Of a DNA stretch of 64,000 bases, positions 30,586 to 41,276 are shown piece after piece (positions within the stretch are counted from its first letter, which is position 1; each line of letters begins with the position of its first letter). A program made the position numbers and the translations under genes. Where the stretch lies: contig NZ_BONQ01000118.1 of assembly GCF_016862795.1 (NCBI RefSeq), positions 1-64,000 of the forward strand, read 5' to 3'. This stretch comes from Dactylosporangium siamense. GTDB taxonomy: Bacteria; Actinomycetota; Actinomycetes; Mycobacteriales; Micromonosporaceae. Below the pieces are notes generated by a model. That model was not told where the DNA came from. It saw only the letters and a list, made by a program, of their open reading frames with translations, and searched no databases.

Positions 30586-32007
30586 CCGAACTGCTTGACC
30601 CGCGCCCTCTCGGCGCCGGTCTCCGTGACGTCGTCGAACCGGCGACGGGTGCCGTCCTCGGCCGGGTCGGGCTGGCCTCGACCGCCGACGTCGACCGGGC
30701 CTGCCGGGCGGCCACGGCGGCCCAGCCCGCCTGGGCCGCTACCAGTTTCGAGGAGCGGGCCGGGGTGCTGCGCCGGGCCGGCGCGCTGTTCGAGTCGCGG
30801 GCCGCCGACGTGGACGAGTGGCTGGTCCGGGAGGCCGGTTCGGTGCCGGCGAAGGCGGCCGTCGAGACGCACGTCGCGGCGCAGGAGTGCTACGAGGCCG
30901 CCGCGCTCGCGTCCCGCCCGCTCGGTGACATCCTGCCCAGCGCCCTGCCCCGGCTCAGCCTGGCCCGCCGGTCACCGGTCGGGGTCGTCGGCGTCATCGC
31001 CCCGTTCAACTTCCCGCTGATCCTCGCGATCCGTGCGGTCGCGCCGGCGCTCGCCGTCGGCAACGCGGTCGTGCTCAAGCCGGACCCGCGCACGGCCGTC
31101 GGCGGCGGGTTCGCGATCGCCGCGCTGCTGCGCGAGGCCGGGCTGCCCGACGGGCTGCTGCACGTCCTGCCCGGCGGCGCCGACGTCGGCGCCGCGCTGG
31201 TCGCGCACCCGGCGACCAGGGTCATCGCGTTCACCGGCTCCACCGGCGCCGGCCGGGCCGTGGCCGAGCTCGCCGGGCGCCACCTCAAACGGGTCCACCT
31301 GGAGCTCGGCGGCAACTCGGCCCTGGTGGTGCTGCCCGACGCCGACCTGGACCTCGCGGTCTCCGCCGGGGGCCTGGAGCTCCTACCTGCACTCGGGGCA
31401 GATCTGCATGACGGCGGGCCGGCACCTGGTGCACGCGTCCATCGCCGACGACTACGTGGAGCGCCTCGCCGCGCACGCCGACGCCCTGCCGGTCGGTGAC
31501 CCGTTCACCGGGAAGGTGGCGCTCGGCCCGCTCATCGACGCGGGCCAGCGGGACAAGGTGCACCGCCTCGTCGAGGCGACCGTGGCGGACGGGTCCTGGC
31601 TGGCCGCCGGCGGCACCTACGACGGGCTCTTCTACCGCCCGACCGTCCTGGACCAGGTCCGCGTCGACGCGCCCGCCTACCGGGAGGAGGTCTTCGGGCC
31701 GGTCGCGCCGGTCGTGCGGTTCAGCAGCGAGGACGAGGCCGTCGCGCTCGCCGCCGACTCCGGCTACGGGCTGTCGCTGGGCATCCTCACCGGCGACCCG
31801 ATGCGGGGGCTCGCCCTCGCCGAACGGATCCCGACCGGCATCGTGCACGTCAACGACCAGACGGTCAACGACGAGGCGGTCGCGCCCTTCGGCGGGGTCC
31901 GCGACTCGGGGACGGGCTCCCGGGCCGGGGGCGGATCGAACGCGGACGCATACACCGACCTGCGGTGGATCACGGTCCGCGGCACGATCGCCCCCTACCC
32001 GTTCTGA
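30582..32007 (+). pseudogene. Aldehyde dehydrogenase (aromatic-aldehyde type), one-base frameshift
   Basis: The 5' part (to about 31370) encodes the NAD-binding half, with APFNFPLILAIRAVAP and the catalytic glutamate in HLELGGNSALVV. The 3' part, in the +1 frame, supplies the nucleophile in SGQICMTAGR and the C-terminal half to YPF at 32007. The break is at a G5 run (31368-31372): with four G the frame continues as SAGAWSS, matching the family. Restored length would be 474 aa. Similar enzymes oxidise benzaldehyde or vanillin. The lesion is either a real inactivating insertion or a sequencing error. Confidence 0.88.
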
Positions 32008-32024
32008 CCGTTACAGGAGGATCG

Positions 32025-32339
32025 TTACAAGAAGTCCGTGAAGCCGGGGCGGAAGCGGTCGTCCGGCTTGCCGAACGCGGTGAACACCAGCCCACCCCGC
32101 GGCTCGACCCCGGACAGGTGCTCCGTCATGCGGTTCTGCTCAACGACACATGCCAATGCCTCTTGCAGGTCCGACTCGAGCTGGTGGACCGCCTCTTCGA
32201 GGTCCTCCTCCTTGCGTGACCAGTCGATATCCGCCTCGCGGAGCTGTTGTCCGGCCAGCTTGGCGATGACGTCAGGGTCATTGACCGCGACTTCCAGGCG
32301 GCAGTAGATCTGCATGATCAGCGGTTCCTGTTGCCCCAT
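32025..32339 (-). CDS. Small acidic protein of unknown function
   Basis: 104 aa, or 96 aa from ATG 32315, which has AACAGGAACC upstream. Contains a charged helix (DIDWSRKEEDLEEAVHQLES) and ends near DDRFRPGFTDFL. No known domain is recognised. Base composition is lower in GC than the neighbours, and the upstream region is AT-rich (TATTTTATG on the coding strand), so a leaderless transcript from ATG 32339 is possible. Confidence 0.6.
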   Translation of the reverse strand: MGQQEPLIMQIYCRLEVAVNDPDVIAKLAGQQLREADIDWSRKEEDLEEAVHQLESDLQEALACVVEQNRMTEHLSGVEPRGGLVFTAFGKPDDRFRPGFTDFL

Positions 32340-32435
32340 TGCAGAAGAGTTACACATAAAATATCTGTGGCCAAAGATCGTGCAGATGAATTTACAACCC
32401 GGCAATGTGTGTTTTGTGCCTTTAAGGTGCAGACC

Positions 32436-32804
32436 ATGGTGTCGTTCATTCGCAACGTTTCCTTCGACTGCGCCGATCCCTACGCCCTCGCGTCCTTCTG
32501 GGCGGGCGTGGTCGGCCACCCCGTCCACCCCGACTGTGCCCCGGGCGACGAGGAGGTCGTGATCGAGCCGTCCGAGGGTCCCAGGCTGTATTTCCAGGCC
32601 GTGCCGGAGCCGAAGACGCTGAAGAACCGGGTGCACGTGTGCCTGCAGCCCGGCGACCGTCCCCGCGACGCCGAGATCGACCGGCTGCTCGCGCTCGGCG
32701 CCGTCCTCGCCGCCGACCATCGCAACGCCGACGGCAGCGGGTGGGCGGTCCTGCTCGACCCGGCCGGCAACGAGTTCTGCGTCACCCGGTCCGCCGCGTC
32801 GTGA
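32436..32804 (+). CDS. VOC family (glyoxalase-like) protein
   Basis: 122 aa. Single vicinal-oxygen-chelate domain: start VSFIRNVSFDCADPYALASFWAG, middle RVHVCLQPGDR, end GSGWAVLLDPAGNEFCV with the C-terminal metal-ligand-type position. Most such proteins are lyases or dioxygenases, or binding proteins for hydrophobic compounds. ATG 32436 follows AAGGTG. Function beyond fold is not predictable. Confidence 0.85.
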   Translation: MVSFIRNVSFDCADPYALASFWAGVVGHPVHPDCAPGDEEVVIEPSEGPRLYFQAVPEPKTLKNRVHVCLQPGDRPRDAEIDRLLALGAVLAADHRNADGSGWAVLLDPAGNEFCVTRSAAS

Positions 32805-32868
32805 AGATCCTGTGCGGGTCCGGTGCAGGGCGGTGCGGATCCGGCGCCGGCTGCGGCAGGGTCGGGGC

Positions 32869-33585
32869 GTGCCCGCGACCCTGCCGACGCATCCCCTGGC
32901 CGTCCTGCCGCTGAAGCTGTGGCGGCCGCGCTGGTTCGACGGGGTCGCCCTCGCCGTCGGTGCGACCGCCCCCGACATCGCCTACGCCCTCGGCAACGCC
33001 TTCATCGTCCGCAGCCACACGGTCGCCGCGATGTTCTGGTGGGGGCTACCGGTCACGGTGCTCGTCAGCCGGCTGATCCGCCTCGGCGCGCCCATCGTCG
33101 CGGCGCACCTGCCGGGGTCGTTGCGCGAGTTCGGCGCGCTCCGCGGGGTGCGGCACCCGTGGTGGGTCACCGCGGTCTCGGCGCTGCTCGGCGACGCCAG
33201 CCACCTGCTGTGGGACCTGGTCAGCCACCCGAACCCAGGCGTGATCGCGTCGTGGCGCGCCGTCCGCGACGTCAGTGACTACGCCGCGCTGCTGCTGTTG
33301 CCGTTGTTCCTCTGGCACGTGGGAAGCCGCCATCTCGTCCGCACCTGGCACGGCCCCGCCCCGGCCGTCCCGCGCCGGCCGATGCTCTTCTGGTCGGTGG
33401 CGGTCGAGGCGTTCGCGGCGGGCGCGTTCGTCACCGCGACGCTGGACTACTGCGGTCCGCACGTGTTCATCGTGCGGCTGATCGTATCGGCGGTCATCGC
33501 TCTGCTGGCGGCGTCCGTGGCACTACACTTCGGGCGTGCTCCTGGAGACAGACCGGCTGCTGTTACGGCGGTTCCACGCGGGTGA
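32869..33585 (+). CDS. DUF4184 family membrane protein
   Basis: 238 aa from GTG 32869. N-terminal THPLAVLPLKLWRP and ALAVGATAPDIAYAL, followed by WDLVSHP, fit the DUF4184 family of integral membrane proteins with conserved histidines and aspartates. Five or six hydrophobic segments. The 3' end overlaps the acetyltransferase gene by 50 bp. Confidence 0.8.
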   Translation: MPATLPTHPLAVLPLKLWRPRWFDGVALAVGATAPDIAYALGNAFIVRSHTVAAMFWWGLPVTVLVSRLIRLGAPIVAAHLPGSLREFGALRGVRHPWWVTAVSALLGDASHLLWDLVSHPNPGVIASWRAVRDVSDYAALLLLPLFLWHVGSRHLVRTWHGPAPAVPRRPMLFWSVAVEAFAAGAFVTATLDYCGPHVFIVRLIVSAVIALLAASVALHFGRAPGDRPAAVTAVPRG

Positions 33586-34069
33586 CGCCGCCGCACTCGC
33601 CGCCTACCGTTCGGATCCGGACGTCGCCCGGTACCAGTCGTGGGACGCTCCCTACCCGCTCGGCGACGCCCTCGCGTTCGTGGCCGAGACCGCGCGCCTG
33701 GACCCGGAGCGGGAAGGCTGGTTCCAGTACGCGGTGGAGGGCCGCGACAGCGGGCTCCTGCTCGGCGACGTCGGCGTCAACCGGGGCGACGGCGGCCGGC
33801 AGGCGGAGATCGGCTTCACGTTCGCACCCGCCTTCCAGGGCCGCGGCTACGCGACCGAGGCCGTCGGCCGGGTGGTGCGGCACCTGCTGGTGGAGGAGGG
33901 CCTGCACCGGGTGCACGCGTCCCTCGACGCCCGCAACGAGCGCTCGGCCCGGCTCCTGGAGCGCCTCGGCTTCCGCCGCGAGGGCCTGCAGGTGCGGGCG
34001 AGCTACTGGAAGGGCGAGTGGACCGACGACCTGCTCTACGCGGTGCTGGCGTCGGAGTGGGGCGCGTAG
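33536..34069 (+). CDS. GNAT family N-acetyltransferase (RimJ/RimL-like)
   Basis: 177 aa. N-terminal LETDRLLLRRF, acetyl-CoA-binding FAPAFQGRGYATEAV and the C-terminal NERSARLLERLGFRREG are typical of the RimJ/RimL group, which acetylates protein N-termini or small molecules. GTG 33536. Codon 10 is TTA (33563-33565), rare in this DNA. Its 3' end overlaps the convergent heme A synthase gene by 34 bp. Confidence 0.9.
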   Translation: MLLETDRLLLRRFHAGDAAALAAYRSDPDVARYQSWDAPYPLGDALAFVAETARLDPEREGWFQYAVEGRDSGLLLGDVGVNRGDGGRQAEIGFTFAPAFQGRGYATEAVGRVVRHLLVEEGLHRVHASLDARNERSARLLERLGFRREGLQVRASYWKGEWTDDLLYAVLASEWGA

Positions 34070-35031
34070 GTCCTTTCGCTCTGTTCGACGTCCTTCACCC
34101 GGGGTGTCACGGACAGCAGCAGGCCCAGCGTCGCGGTCCAGACCAGGCAGGCGCCGAGCATGTGCAGCAGCACGACCGGCCAGGGCAGCCCGGTGAAGTA
34201 CTGCACGAACCCGACGACCCCCTGACCCAGCTCGACCAGCAGCAGCACCGCGGCGGCCCGGGTGACCCGCAGCGGCGCGCCGAGCGCGCGCAGGCCGAAC
34301 CACATCGCCAGGGTCAGCCCGACGAGCACGAACACGGCGTCGCCGTGCAGCTGGGAGACCGTCTCCGGGTCGAACCCGGTCCGGGCGGCCCTGGTGTCCC
34401 CGGAGTGCGGCCCGCTGCCGGTCACGATCGTGCCGAGCACCAGCACCGCGGCGGACACGGCGGTGACCACGACCCCGCCGGTGCGCATCGCGGCCGGCGC
34501 GGTCCAGCGCGGCGGGACGTCACGGGTGCGGTGCCAGAACACGTACGCCAGCGCGATCAGCACCATCGACGCGAGGAAGTGCGCCATCACCGTCCACGGG
34601 TTGAGCGCCATCCGCACGGTGATCCCGCCGAGGACGCCCTGGAACGCGATGCCGGCCATCATCCACACGGCGGCCTTGAGCAGCCCCGGCACCCGGCGCC
34701 GCTGCCGCCACGCGGCGGCGAGCGCGACGACCGCGATCAGCCCGAGCACGAACGTCAGGGTCCGGTTGCCGAACTCGATGAGCCCGTGATGCCCCATTTC
34801 CTGGGTGGTCACGTAGGACTCTTCGGTGCACCGCGGCCACGTCGGGCAGCCGAGCCCGGACCCGGTCAACCTGACCAGGCCCCCGGTGCAGACGATCCCG
34901 ACATTGGCGACCAGCGTTGCGAGGGCCGCCCGGCGCAGCACCACAGGCCGATCGAGCAGCGACAACAACATCCCCAGCACGCGGCCGATACTACGCGCGG
35001 CTACATATCCCGCCCCGCCGCGGTCGCTCAC
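34036..35031 (-). CDS. ctaA: Heme A synthase (COX15/CtaA)
   Basis: 331-aa membrane protein that oxidises heme O to heme A for aa3 oxidase. About eight transmembrane segments; conserved heme-ligand regions EFGNRTLTFVLG, MAHFLASM, SQLHGDAVF and LHMLGACLVW are visible, with a Cys pair in GLGCPTWPRC on the first loop. GTG 35031 overlaps the stop of the upstream RHH gene; ATG 34971 is an alternative. Works with ctaB at 18.7 kb. Confidence 0.94.
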   Translation of the reverse strand: MSDRGGAGYVAARSIGRVLGMLLSLLDRPVVLRRAALATLVANVGIVCTGGLVRLTGSGLGCPTWPRCTEESYVTTQEMGHHGLIEFGNRTLTFVLGLIAVVALAAAWRQRRRVPGLLKAAVWMMAGIAFQGVLGGITVRMALNPWTVMAHFLASMVLIALAYVFWHRTRDVPPRWTAPAAMRTGGVVVTAVSAAVLVLGTIVTGSGPHSGDTRAARTGFDPETVSQLHGDAVFVLVGLTLAMWFGLRALGAPLRVTRAAAVLLLVELGQGVVGFVQYFTGLPWPVVLLHMLGACLVWTATLGLLLSVTPRVKDVEQSERTYAPHSDASTA

Positions 35032-35327
35032 GCCGCCGCGGGCCCGCTCTGCCCGTGCCGGTCGAGGTATTCGCGCACTGCCCTGCGCACGATGCCGGAC
35101 CGGCCTTCCCTGTCGTTGCCGGCCACCTCGTCCATCTCCGCCAGCAGTGAGGGCGGCATCCGGAACGCCGTGGTCTTCATGATCTCGTCGCCCTGCGCGT
35201 CGACCACGGCGATGCGCGTGTCCGCCGGCATCGCCGATGCCAGCCGCATCAACTCGACGGTGTCGTTGTGCATGAGCCAGTCGGCGATCTCGTCGTGCGT
35301 CATGGCTGTGAAGTCGGGCAGGCTCAT
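35028..35327 (-). CDS. Ribbon-helix-helix type regulator
   Basis: 99 aa. The C-terminal half (TTAFRMPPSLLAEMDEVAG ... SGIVRRAVREYLDRHG) is a ribbon-helix-helix DNA-binding fold like CopG/ParD. The N-terminal half (THDEIADWLMHNDTVELMRL) is an extra helical segment. ATG 35327 has an excellent GAAGGAG. No toxin gene adjoins it; it overlaps ctaA instead, so a regulatory role is more likely than an antitoxin role. Confidence 0.75.
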   Translation of the reverse strand: MSLPDFTAMTHDEIADWLMHNDTVELMRLASAMPADTRIAVVDAQGDEIMKTTAFRMPPSLLAEMDEVAGNDREGRSGIVRRAVREYLDRHGQSGPAAA

Positions 35328-35411
35328 GGGGTCTCCTTCAGCCAGAAGCCGCGCTCGGCGGCTCGCATCGGCCGGGCGAGATAGATCCTCCACCACAAGC
35401 CATGCTGCTGT

Positions 35412-35462
35412 GATCGAAGTCGTGTCGTGGTCGTCCGGGCGGCCGTGGGGCGACTTTGGTCA
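35412..35462. repeat. Dispersed palindromic repeat upstream of sufR
   Basis: GATCGAAGTCG (35412-35422), a G/C-rich centre containing GTCGTCCGGGCGGCC, and the imperfect right arm CGACTTTGGTC (35451-35461). Same architecture as the copies near 2.6, 9.3 and 53 kb. Confidence 0.75.
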
Positions 35463-35498
35463 ACGGGGCGGCTGGGGCGTTTGTGCTGGTTGGGTTAG

Positions 35499-35517
35499 TA
35501 AGGCGAGGCTTACCTTC
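35499..35517. promoter_or_regulatory. Candidate iron-regulator (IdeR/DmdR-like) box before sufR
   Basis: TAAGGCGAGGCTTACCTTC has a good right half-site (GGCTTACCT) and a weaker left one, with GTAAG/CTTAC symmetry at 35498-35513. By eye about 13 of 19 positions fit the IdeR consensus. It is 64 bp upstream of sufR, a sensible place for iron control of Fe-S assembly. Confidence 0.4.
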
Positions 35518-35580
35518 CGTGCGTTGGATCACCCGTGGGGCGGTTTGCCAGTGTCGGGGGAATTACGTAACGTTGGTGTT

Positions 35581-36306
35581 GTGAAAAACGTGGAGGTGGC
35601 GCAGGGGTCTGCTGCCGCTGACGCGTGCCCGCCGCTTGACGTGCGCACCCGTGACCGCGTCACGGAGCTGCTGCTGCAGCAGGGGTCCGCCACGGCGACC
35701 GAGCTCGGGCTCGCCCTCGGGCTGAGCGCGGCCGGGATCCGCCGGCACCTCGACGCGATGCTCGCCGAGGGGCTCGTGGAGAGCCGGGAGCGCCCCGATC
35801 GCGGGCGCCGGGGGCGTGGCCGGCCGGCGCGGGTGTTCACGCTGACCGCCGCGGCGCGCGAGTCGCTGCCGCACACCTATGACGATCTTGCCACGTCGGC
35901 GCTGCGGTGGATCGCCGAGCACCACGGGCCCTCGGCGGTGGCGGCGTTCGCCATGGCGCAGGTCGCCGGGCTCGAGGAGCGCTGCAAGTCGGCCATGGCC
36001 GAGGCCGGCGACGACCCGCTCGCCAGGGCCGAGGCCCTCGCCAAGGCGCTGACCGCCGAGGGCTACGCTGCCGGCGCGACGACCATCGCGACCGGTGGGC
36101 AACTGTGCCAGCACCACTGCCCGGTGGCGCACGTCGCCGCCGAGTTCTCCCAGCTGTGCGAGGCCGAGACCCAGGTCATCTCCCGCCTGGTCGGCACGCA
36201 CGTCCAGCGCCTCGCGACCATCGCCAACGGCGATGGCATCTGCACCACCCACATTCCGGCACCGGTTCCCGGTGCCCGTCCCGATAGGCAAAGGAACGTG
36301 AGATGA
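35581..36306 (+). CDS. sufR: SufR-type [Fe-S] transcriptional regulator
   Basis: 241 aa. N-terminal winged HTH ([35 protein letters not shown]) and a C-terminal cluster-binding part with cysteines in [11 protein letters not shown] and FSQLCEAE. In actinobacteria SufR represses the suf operon when its cluster is intact. GTG 35581; the sufB ATG overlaps its stop, so the regulator is part of the operon it controls. Confidence 0.92.
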   Translation: MKNVEVAQGSAAADACPPLDVRTRDRVTELLLQQGSATATELGLALGLSAAGIRRHLDAMLAEGLVESRERPDRGRRGRGRPARVFTLTAAARESLPHTYDDLATSALRWIAEHHGPSAVAAFAMAQVAGLEERCKSAMAEAGDDPLARAEALAKALTAEGYAAGATTIATGGQLCQHHCPVAHVAAEFSQLCEAETQVISRLVGTHVQRLATIANGDGICTTHIPAPVPGARPDRQRNVR

Positions 36307-37709
36307 CCACTGCCGATCAGCTTGCCGGCCTCGGCCGGTACGAGTACGGCTGGGCCGACTCGGACAGCGCGGGTGCCTCGGCACGCCGCGGCCTCAACGA
36401 GGACGTCGTGCGCGACATCTCGGCGAAGAAGAGCGAGCCGCAGTGGATGCTCGACCTGCGCCTGAAGGGCCTGCGCCTGTTCGACCGCAAGCCGATGCCG
36501 GCGTGGGGCGCGGACCTGTCGCACATCGACTTCGACAACATCAAGTATTTCGTCCGCTCGACCGAGAAGCAGGCGGCGAGCTGGGAAGAGCTGCCCGACG
36601 ACATCAAGGCGACCTATGACCGGCTCGGCATCCCCGAGGCGGAGAAGCAGCGCCTCGTCGCCGGCGTCGCCGCGCAGTACGAGTCGGAGGTCGTCTACCA
36701 CCAGATCCAGGAGGACCTCGAGAAGCAGGGCGTCGTCTTCCTCGACACGGACACCGCGCTGCGTGAGCACGAGGACGTGTTCAAGGAGTATTTCGGCACC
36801 GTGATCCCGGTCGGCGACAACAAGTTCGCCGCGCTGAACACCTCGGTGTGGTCCGGCGGCAGCTTCATCTACGTGCCCAAGGGCGTGAAGGTGGAGATCC
36901 CGCTGCAGGCGTATTTCCGGATCAACACCGAGAACATGGGCCAGTTCGAGCGGACGCTGATCATCGTCGACGAGGACGCGTACGTCCACTACGTCGAGGG
37001 CTGCACCGCGCCGATCTACTCCTCGGACTCGCTGCACTCCGCGGTGGTGGAGATCGTGGTGAAGAAGGGCGCCCGCTGCCGCTACACCACGATCCAGAAC
37101 TGGTCGACCAACGTCTACAACCTGGTCACCAAGCGCGCCGTGTGCCACGAGGGCGCGACCATGGAGTGGATCGACGGCAACCTCGGCTCCAAGGTCACCA
37201 TGAAGTACCCGGCGGTCTACATGGTCGGTGAGCACGCCAAGGGCGAGGTCATGTCGGTCGCGATGGCCGGCGAGGGCCAGCACCAGGACGCGGGCGCCAA
37301 GATGGTGCACGCCGCCCCGCACACGTCGAGCACCATCGTGTCGAAGTCGATCGCCCGGGCCGGCGGCCGCACCTCCTACCGTGGCCTGGTCCAGGTCCTC
37401 GAGGGCTCGCACCACTCCCGCTCGACGGTGAAGTGCGACGCGCTGCTGGTGGACACGATCTCCCGCTCCGACACGTACCCGTACGTCGACATCCGCGAGG
37501 ACGACGTGTCGATGGGGCACGAGGCGACGGTCTCGAAGATCAGCGACGACCAGCTGTTCTATCTGATGTCCCGCGGCCTCACCGAGGACGAGGCGATGGC
37601 GATGATCGTGCGCGGCTTCATCGAGCCGATCGCCAAGGAACTGCCCATGGAGTATGCGTTGGAGCTCAACCGGCTCATCGAGCTGCAGATGGAGGGCGCT
37701 GTCGGATGA
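36303..37709 (+). CDS. sufB: Fe-S cluster assembly protein SufB
   Basis: 468-aa scaffold subunit of SufBC2D. Beta-helix core with [23 protein letters not shown]-type strands, [10 protein letters not shown] containing a conserved cysteine, and the C-terminal helix [23 protein letters not shown] 36303 overlaps the sufR stop. Continues with sufD after 82 bp. Confidence 0.97.
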   Translation: MTTADQLAGLGRYEYGWADSDSAGASARRGLNEDVVRDISAKKSEPQWMLDLRLKGLRLFDRKPMPAWGADLSHIDFDNIKYFVRSTEKQAASWEELPDDIKATYDRLGIPEAEKQRLVAGVAAQYESEVVYHQIQEDLEKQGVVFLDTDTALREHEDVFKEYFGTVIPVGDNKFAALNTSVWSGGSFIYVPKGVKVEIPLQAYFRINTENMGQFERTLIIVDEDAYVHYVEGCTAPIYSSDSLHSAVVEIVVKKGARCRYTTIQNWSTNVYNLVTKRAVCHEGATMEWIDGNLGSKVTMKYPAVYMVGEHAKGEVMSVAMAGEGQHQDAGAKMVHAAPHTSSTIVSKSIARAGGRTSYRGLVQVLEGSHHSRSTVKCDALLVDTISRSDTYPYVDIREDDVSMGHEATVSKISDDQLFYLMSRGLTEDEAMAMIVRGFIEPIAKELPMEYALELNRLIELQMEGAVG

Positions 37710-37791
37710 GCGGCCAGCGAAGCGGCTCGGGCCGCGCATCGTGTGTCAGTTTCGGCTCAGGCCGACGCTGGAGCGCAGCGGAGGCGGCGGC

Positions 37792-38925
37792 ATGAGCGCT
37801 CCTGCACTCGTTCCACCGAAGACCCGCGCGCAGCAGGTCCGTTCGTTCGACATCGCCGACTTCCCGGCCCTCACCGGCCGGGAGGAGGAGTGGCGGTTCA
37901 CCCCGCTCAAGCGCCTGCGCGGCCTGGCGACCGAGGTCGCCGGAGCCGGCGCGTCGGCGCCGAAGGTCGAGGTCGGTGAGCTGCCGGCGGGAGTGACCGT
38001 CGACAGCGTCGACCTGCGGATCGGCGCCGCGCTGACGCCGTTCGACCGGATCAGCGCCCTCGCCGCCGGCGGGGCCACCGAGTCGCTGGTCGTCGCCGTC
38101 GCGGCGAACGCCGTGCCGGAGACCGCGGCCGTGGTGCGGCTGGTCGGTTCGACGACGGAGGTCGCGTTCGGCCACACCGTCGTCGAGGTTGGCCGGCTCG
38201 CGGAGGCGACCGTCGTGCTGGAGCAGGTCGGCACGGTCACCCTCGCCGACAACGTCGAGGTGATCGTCGGCGACGCGGCCCGGCTCACGCTGGTCACCGT
38301 CACCGACTGGGACGCCGACGCGGTGCAGGCCCAGCACGTCCGCTTCCTGATCGGCCGCGACGCCGCGGTCACGCACGTCCAGGTGACGCTCGGCGGCGGC
38401 GTCGTGCGCCAGTACACCAGCGTCGACTACACCGGCCGGGGCGGCGAGATCGACGCGTTCGGGCTCTACTTCGCCGACGCCGGCCAGCACCTGGAGCACC
38501 GGCTGCTGGTCGACCACTCGGTGCCGGACTGCCGCAGCTTCGTCTCCTACCGTGGGGCGCTGCAGGGCCAGGACTCGCACACGGTGTGGGTCGGCGACGT
38601 GCTCATCCGGGCCGAGGCGACCGGCACCAGCACGTATGAGATCAACCGCAACCTGGTGCTGACCGACGGGGCGCGTGCCGACTCGGTGCCCAACCTGGAG
38701 ATCGAGACCGGCGAGGTCGTCGGTGCCGGCCACGCGAGCACCACCGGGCGCTTCGACGACGAGCAGCTGTTCTACCTGATGTCCCGGGGCATCCCCGACG
38801 ACCAGGCCCGCAAGCTCGTGGTCCGCGGCTTCTTCGCCGAGCTGCTGCACAAGATCCCGGTCGAGTCGCTGCGCGACCGGCTGGGTGAGGTCATCGACTC
38901 CCGGCTCGAGGCGGCCGGCGCATGA
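37792..38925 (+). CDS. sufD: Fe-S cluster assembly protein SufD
   Basis: 377 aa, paralogue of SufB. N-terminal EEEWRFTPLKRL, the beta-helix part with DHSVPDCRSFVSYRGAL-type motif, and the C-terminal RGIPDDQARKLVVRGFF match the family. ATG 37792 follows GGAGGCGG. The end overlaps the ferredoxin gene. Confidence 0.95.
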   Translation: MSAPALVPPKTRAQQVRSFDIADFPALTGREEEWRFTPLKRLRGLATEVAGAGASAPKVEVGELPAGVTVDSVDLRIGAALTPFDRISALAAGGATESLVVAVAANAVPETAAVVRLVGSTTEVAFGHTVVEVGRLAEATVVLEQVGTVTLADNVEVIVGDAARLTLVTVTDWDADAVQAQHVRFLIGRDAAVTHVQVTLGGGVVRQYTSVDYTGRGGEIDAFGLYFADAGQHLEHRLLVDHSVPDCRSFVSYRGALQGQDSHTVWVGDVLIRAEATGTSTYEINRNLVLTDGARADSVPNLEIETGEVVGAGHASTTGRFDDEQLFYLMSRGIPDDQARKLVVRGFFAELLHKIPVESLRDRLGEVIDSRLEAAGA

Positions 38926-39244
38926 TCAAGGTGTGCGCGGTCGGTGACGTGGCGAAGGGGACGGTGCAGCAGTTCGAGGTCGAGGGGACCGAGATCGCGC
39001 TCGTCCACGCCGACGACGACAACTTCTACGCCGCCTACGACGAGTGCTCGCACGCCTCGGTCGCGCTGTCGGAGGGTGAGGTCGAGGGCTGCACCCTGGA
39101 GTGCTGGCTGCACGGCTCGCGCTTCGACCTGCGCACCGGCGAGCCGAGCGGCCTGCCGGCGACCGAACCGGTCCCGGTCTACCCCGTCGAGATCCGCGAC
39201 GGCGACGTGTACATCGACTTGAATCCCAGTAACGGAGTGACGAA

Positions 39245-39248
<4 letters not shown>
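38922..39248 (+). CDS. Rieske-type [2Fe-2S] ferredoxin of the suf operon
   Basis: 108-aa non-heme-oxygenase-type ferredoxin. The usual first ligand pair CxH is seen as ECSHAS and the second as CWLHGSRFDL, so both Cys-His pairs are present. It sits between sufD and sufC, a common actinobacterial placement. It may supply electrons during cluster assembly, but its exact partner is not established. Confidence 0.92.
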
Positions 39249-40021
<773 letters not shown>

Positions 40022-40028
40022 GGGAATC

Positions 40029-41276
40029 ATGAACGCGCTGGATGTTGACGCGGTACGCAAGGACTTCCCGATCCTGGATCGGGAGGTCAACGGCAACCCG
40101 CTCGTCTACCTCGACTCCGGGAACACGTCGCAGAAGCCTCGCCAGGTGATCGACGCGGTCCGGGAACACTACGAGCTGCACAACGCCAACGTCGCCCGGT
40201 CCGTGCACACGCTCGGCACCGAGGCGACCGAGGCGTTCGAGGGCGCCCGCGAGAAGGTCGCGGCGTTCGTCGGAGCGGGCACCGCGGCCGAGATCGTGTT
40301 CACGAAGAACTCGACCGAGGCGATCAACCTCGTCGCGCACGCCTTCACCGCCGGTGCGCAGGACCCGCGCCTGCGCCTCGGACCCGGTGACGAGATCGTC
40401 ATCACCGAGATGGAGCACCACTCCAACATCGTGCCGTGGCAGCTGCTCGCGCAGCGCACCGGCGCGACGCTGCGCTGGTTCGGCCTCACCGACGAGGGCC
40501 GGCTCGACCTGTCCCGGCTCGAGGACCTGATCAACGAGCGCACGAAGCTCGTCTCGGTGGTGCACTACTCCAACCTGCTCGGCACGATCAACCCCGTCGA
40601 CGTCCTCGTCGCGCGGGCCCGGCAGGTCGGCGCGCTGGTGCTGCTGGACGGCTCCCAGTCGGTGCCGCACATCCCGGTGGACGTGACCGCGCTCGGCGCC
40701 GACTTCGTCGCGTTCACCGGCCACAAGATGCTCGGCCCGACCGGCATCGGCGCGCTCTGGGGACGCTTCGAACTGCTCGACGCCATGCCCCCGTTCCTCG
40801 GCGGCGGCTCGATGATCGAGACCGTGGCGATGACCGGCTCGACGTTCATGCCGCCACCCGCCCGCTTCGAGGCCGGCACCCCGCCGATCGCCGAGGCGGT
40901 CGGTCTCGGCGCGGCCGTCGACTATCTCAGCGCCGTCGGCATGGACGCGATCCAGGCGCACGAGAAGCAGCTCACCGCCTATGCCCTCGACGCGCTCGCG
41001 GCGACGCCGGACGTGCGGGTCATCGGGCCGACGGACACCGCCGACCGCGGCGCGACGATCTCCTTCACCGTCGACGGGATCCACCCGCACGACGTCGGGC
41101 AGATCCTCGACGACGAGGGTGTGCAGGTCCGCGTCGGGCACCACTGCGCGCGGCCCACCTGCGTGCGCTTCGGCGTGCCGGCGACCACGCGGGCGTCGTT
41201 CTACCTGTACACCACCATCAGCGAGATCGACGCGCTGGTGCGGGGGCTCGAGCGGGTGCGGAAGGTCTTCGCATGA
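40029..41276 (+). CDS. sufS: Cysteine desulfurase SufS
   Basis: 415-aa PLP enzyme that releases sulfur from cysteine. The PLP lysine is in FTGHKMLGPTGIGALWG; the persulfide cysteine is residue 373 in GHHCARPTC, the type II (SufS) context. ATG 40029 follows GGGGAATC. The stop overlaps sufU. Confidence 0.97.
   Translation: MNALDVDAVRKDFPILDREVNGNPLVYLDSGNTSQKPRQVIDAVREHYELHNANVARSVHTLGTEATEAFEGAREKVAAFVGAGTAAEIVFTKNSTEAINLVAHAFTAGAQDPRLRLGPGDEIVITEMEHHSNIVPWQLLAQRTGATLRWFGLTDEGRLDLSRLEDLINERTKLVSVVHYSNLLGTINPVDVLVARARQVGALVLLDGSQSVPHIPVDVTALGADFVAFTGHKMLGPTGIGALWGRFELLDAMPPFLGGGSMIETVAMTGSTFMPPPARFEAGTPPIAEAVGLGAAVDYLSAVGMDAIQAHEKQLTAYALDALAATPDVRVIGPTDTADRGATISFTVDGIHPHDVGQILDDEGVQVRVGHHCARPTCVRFGVPATTRASFYLYTTISEIDALVRGLERVRKVFA

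Noticed and set aside
24354-32007. Complete protocatechuate pathway
   Set aside because: Only pcaB and a CoA-transferase pair are present; pcaH, pcaG, lactone-decarboxylating and thiolase genes are not in the window, so completeness cannot be claimed.
35028-35327. Antitoxin of a toxin-antitoxin pair
   Set aside because: No RelE/ParE- or PIN-like gene lies next to it; both neighbours are identified (ctaA and the sufR region).
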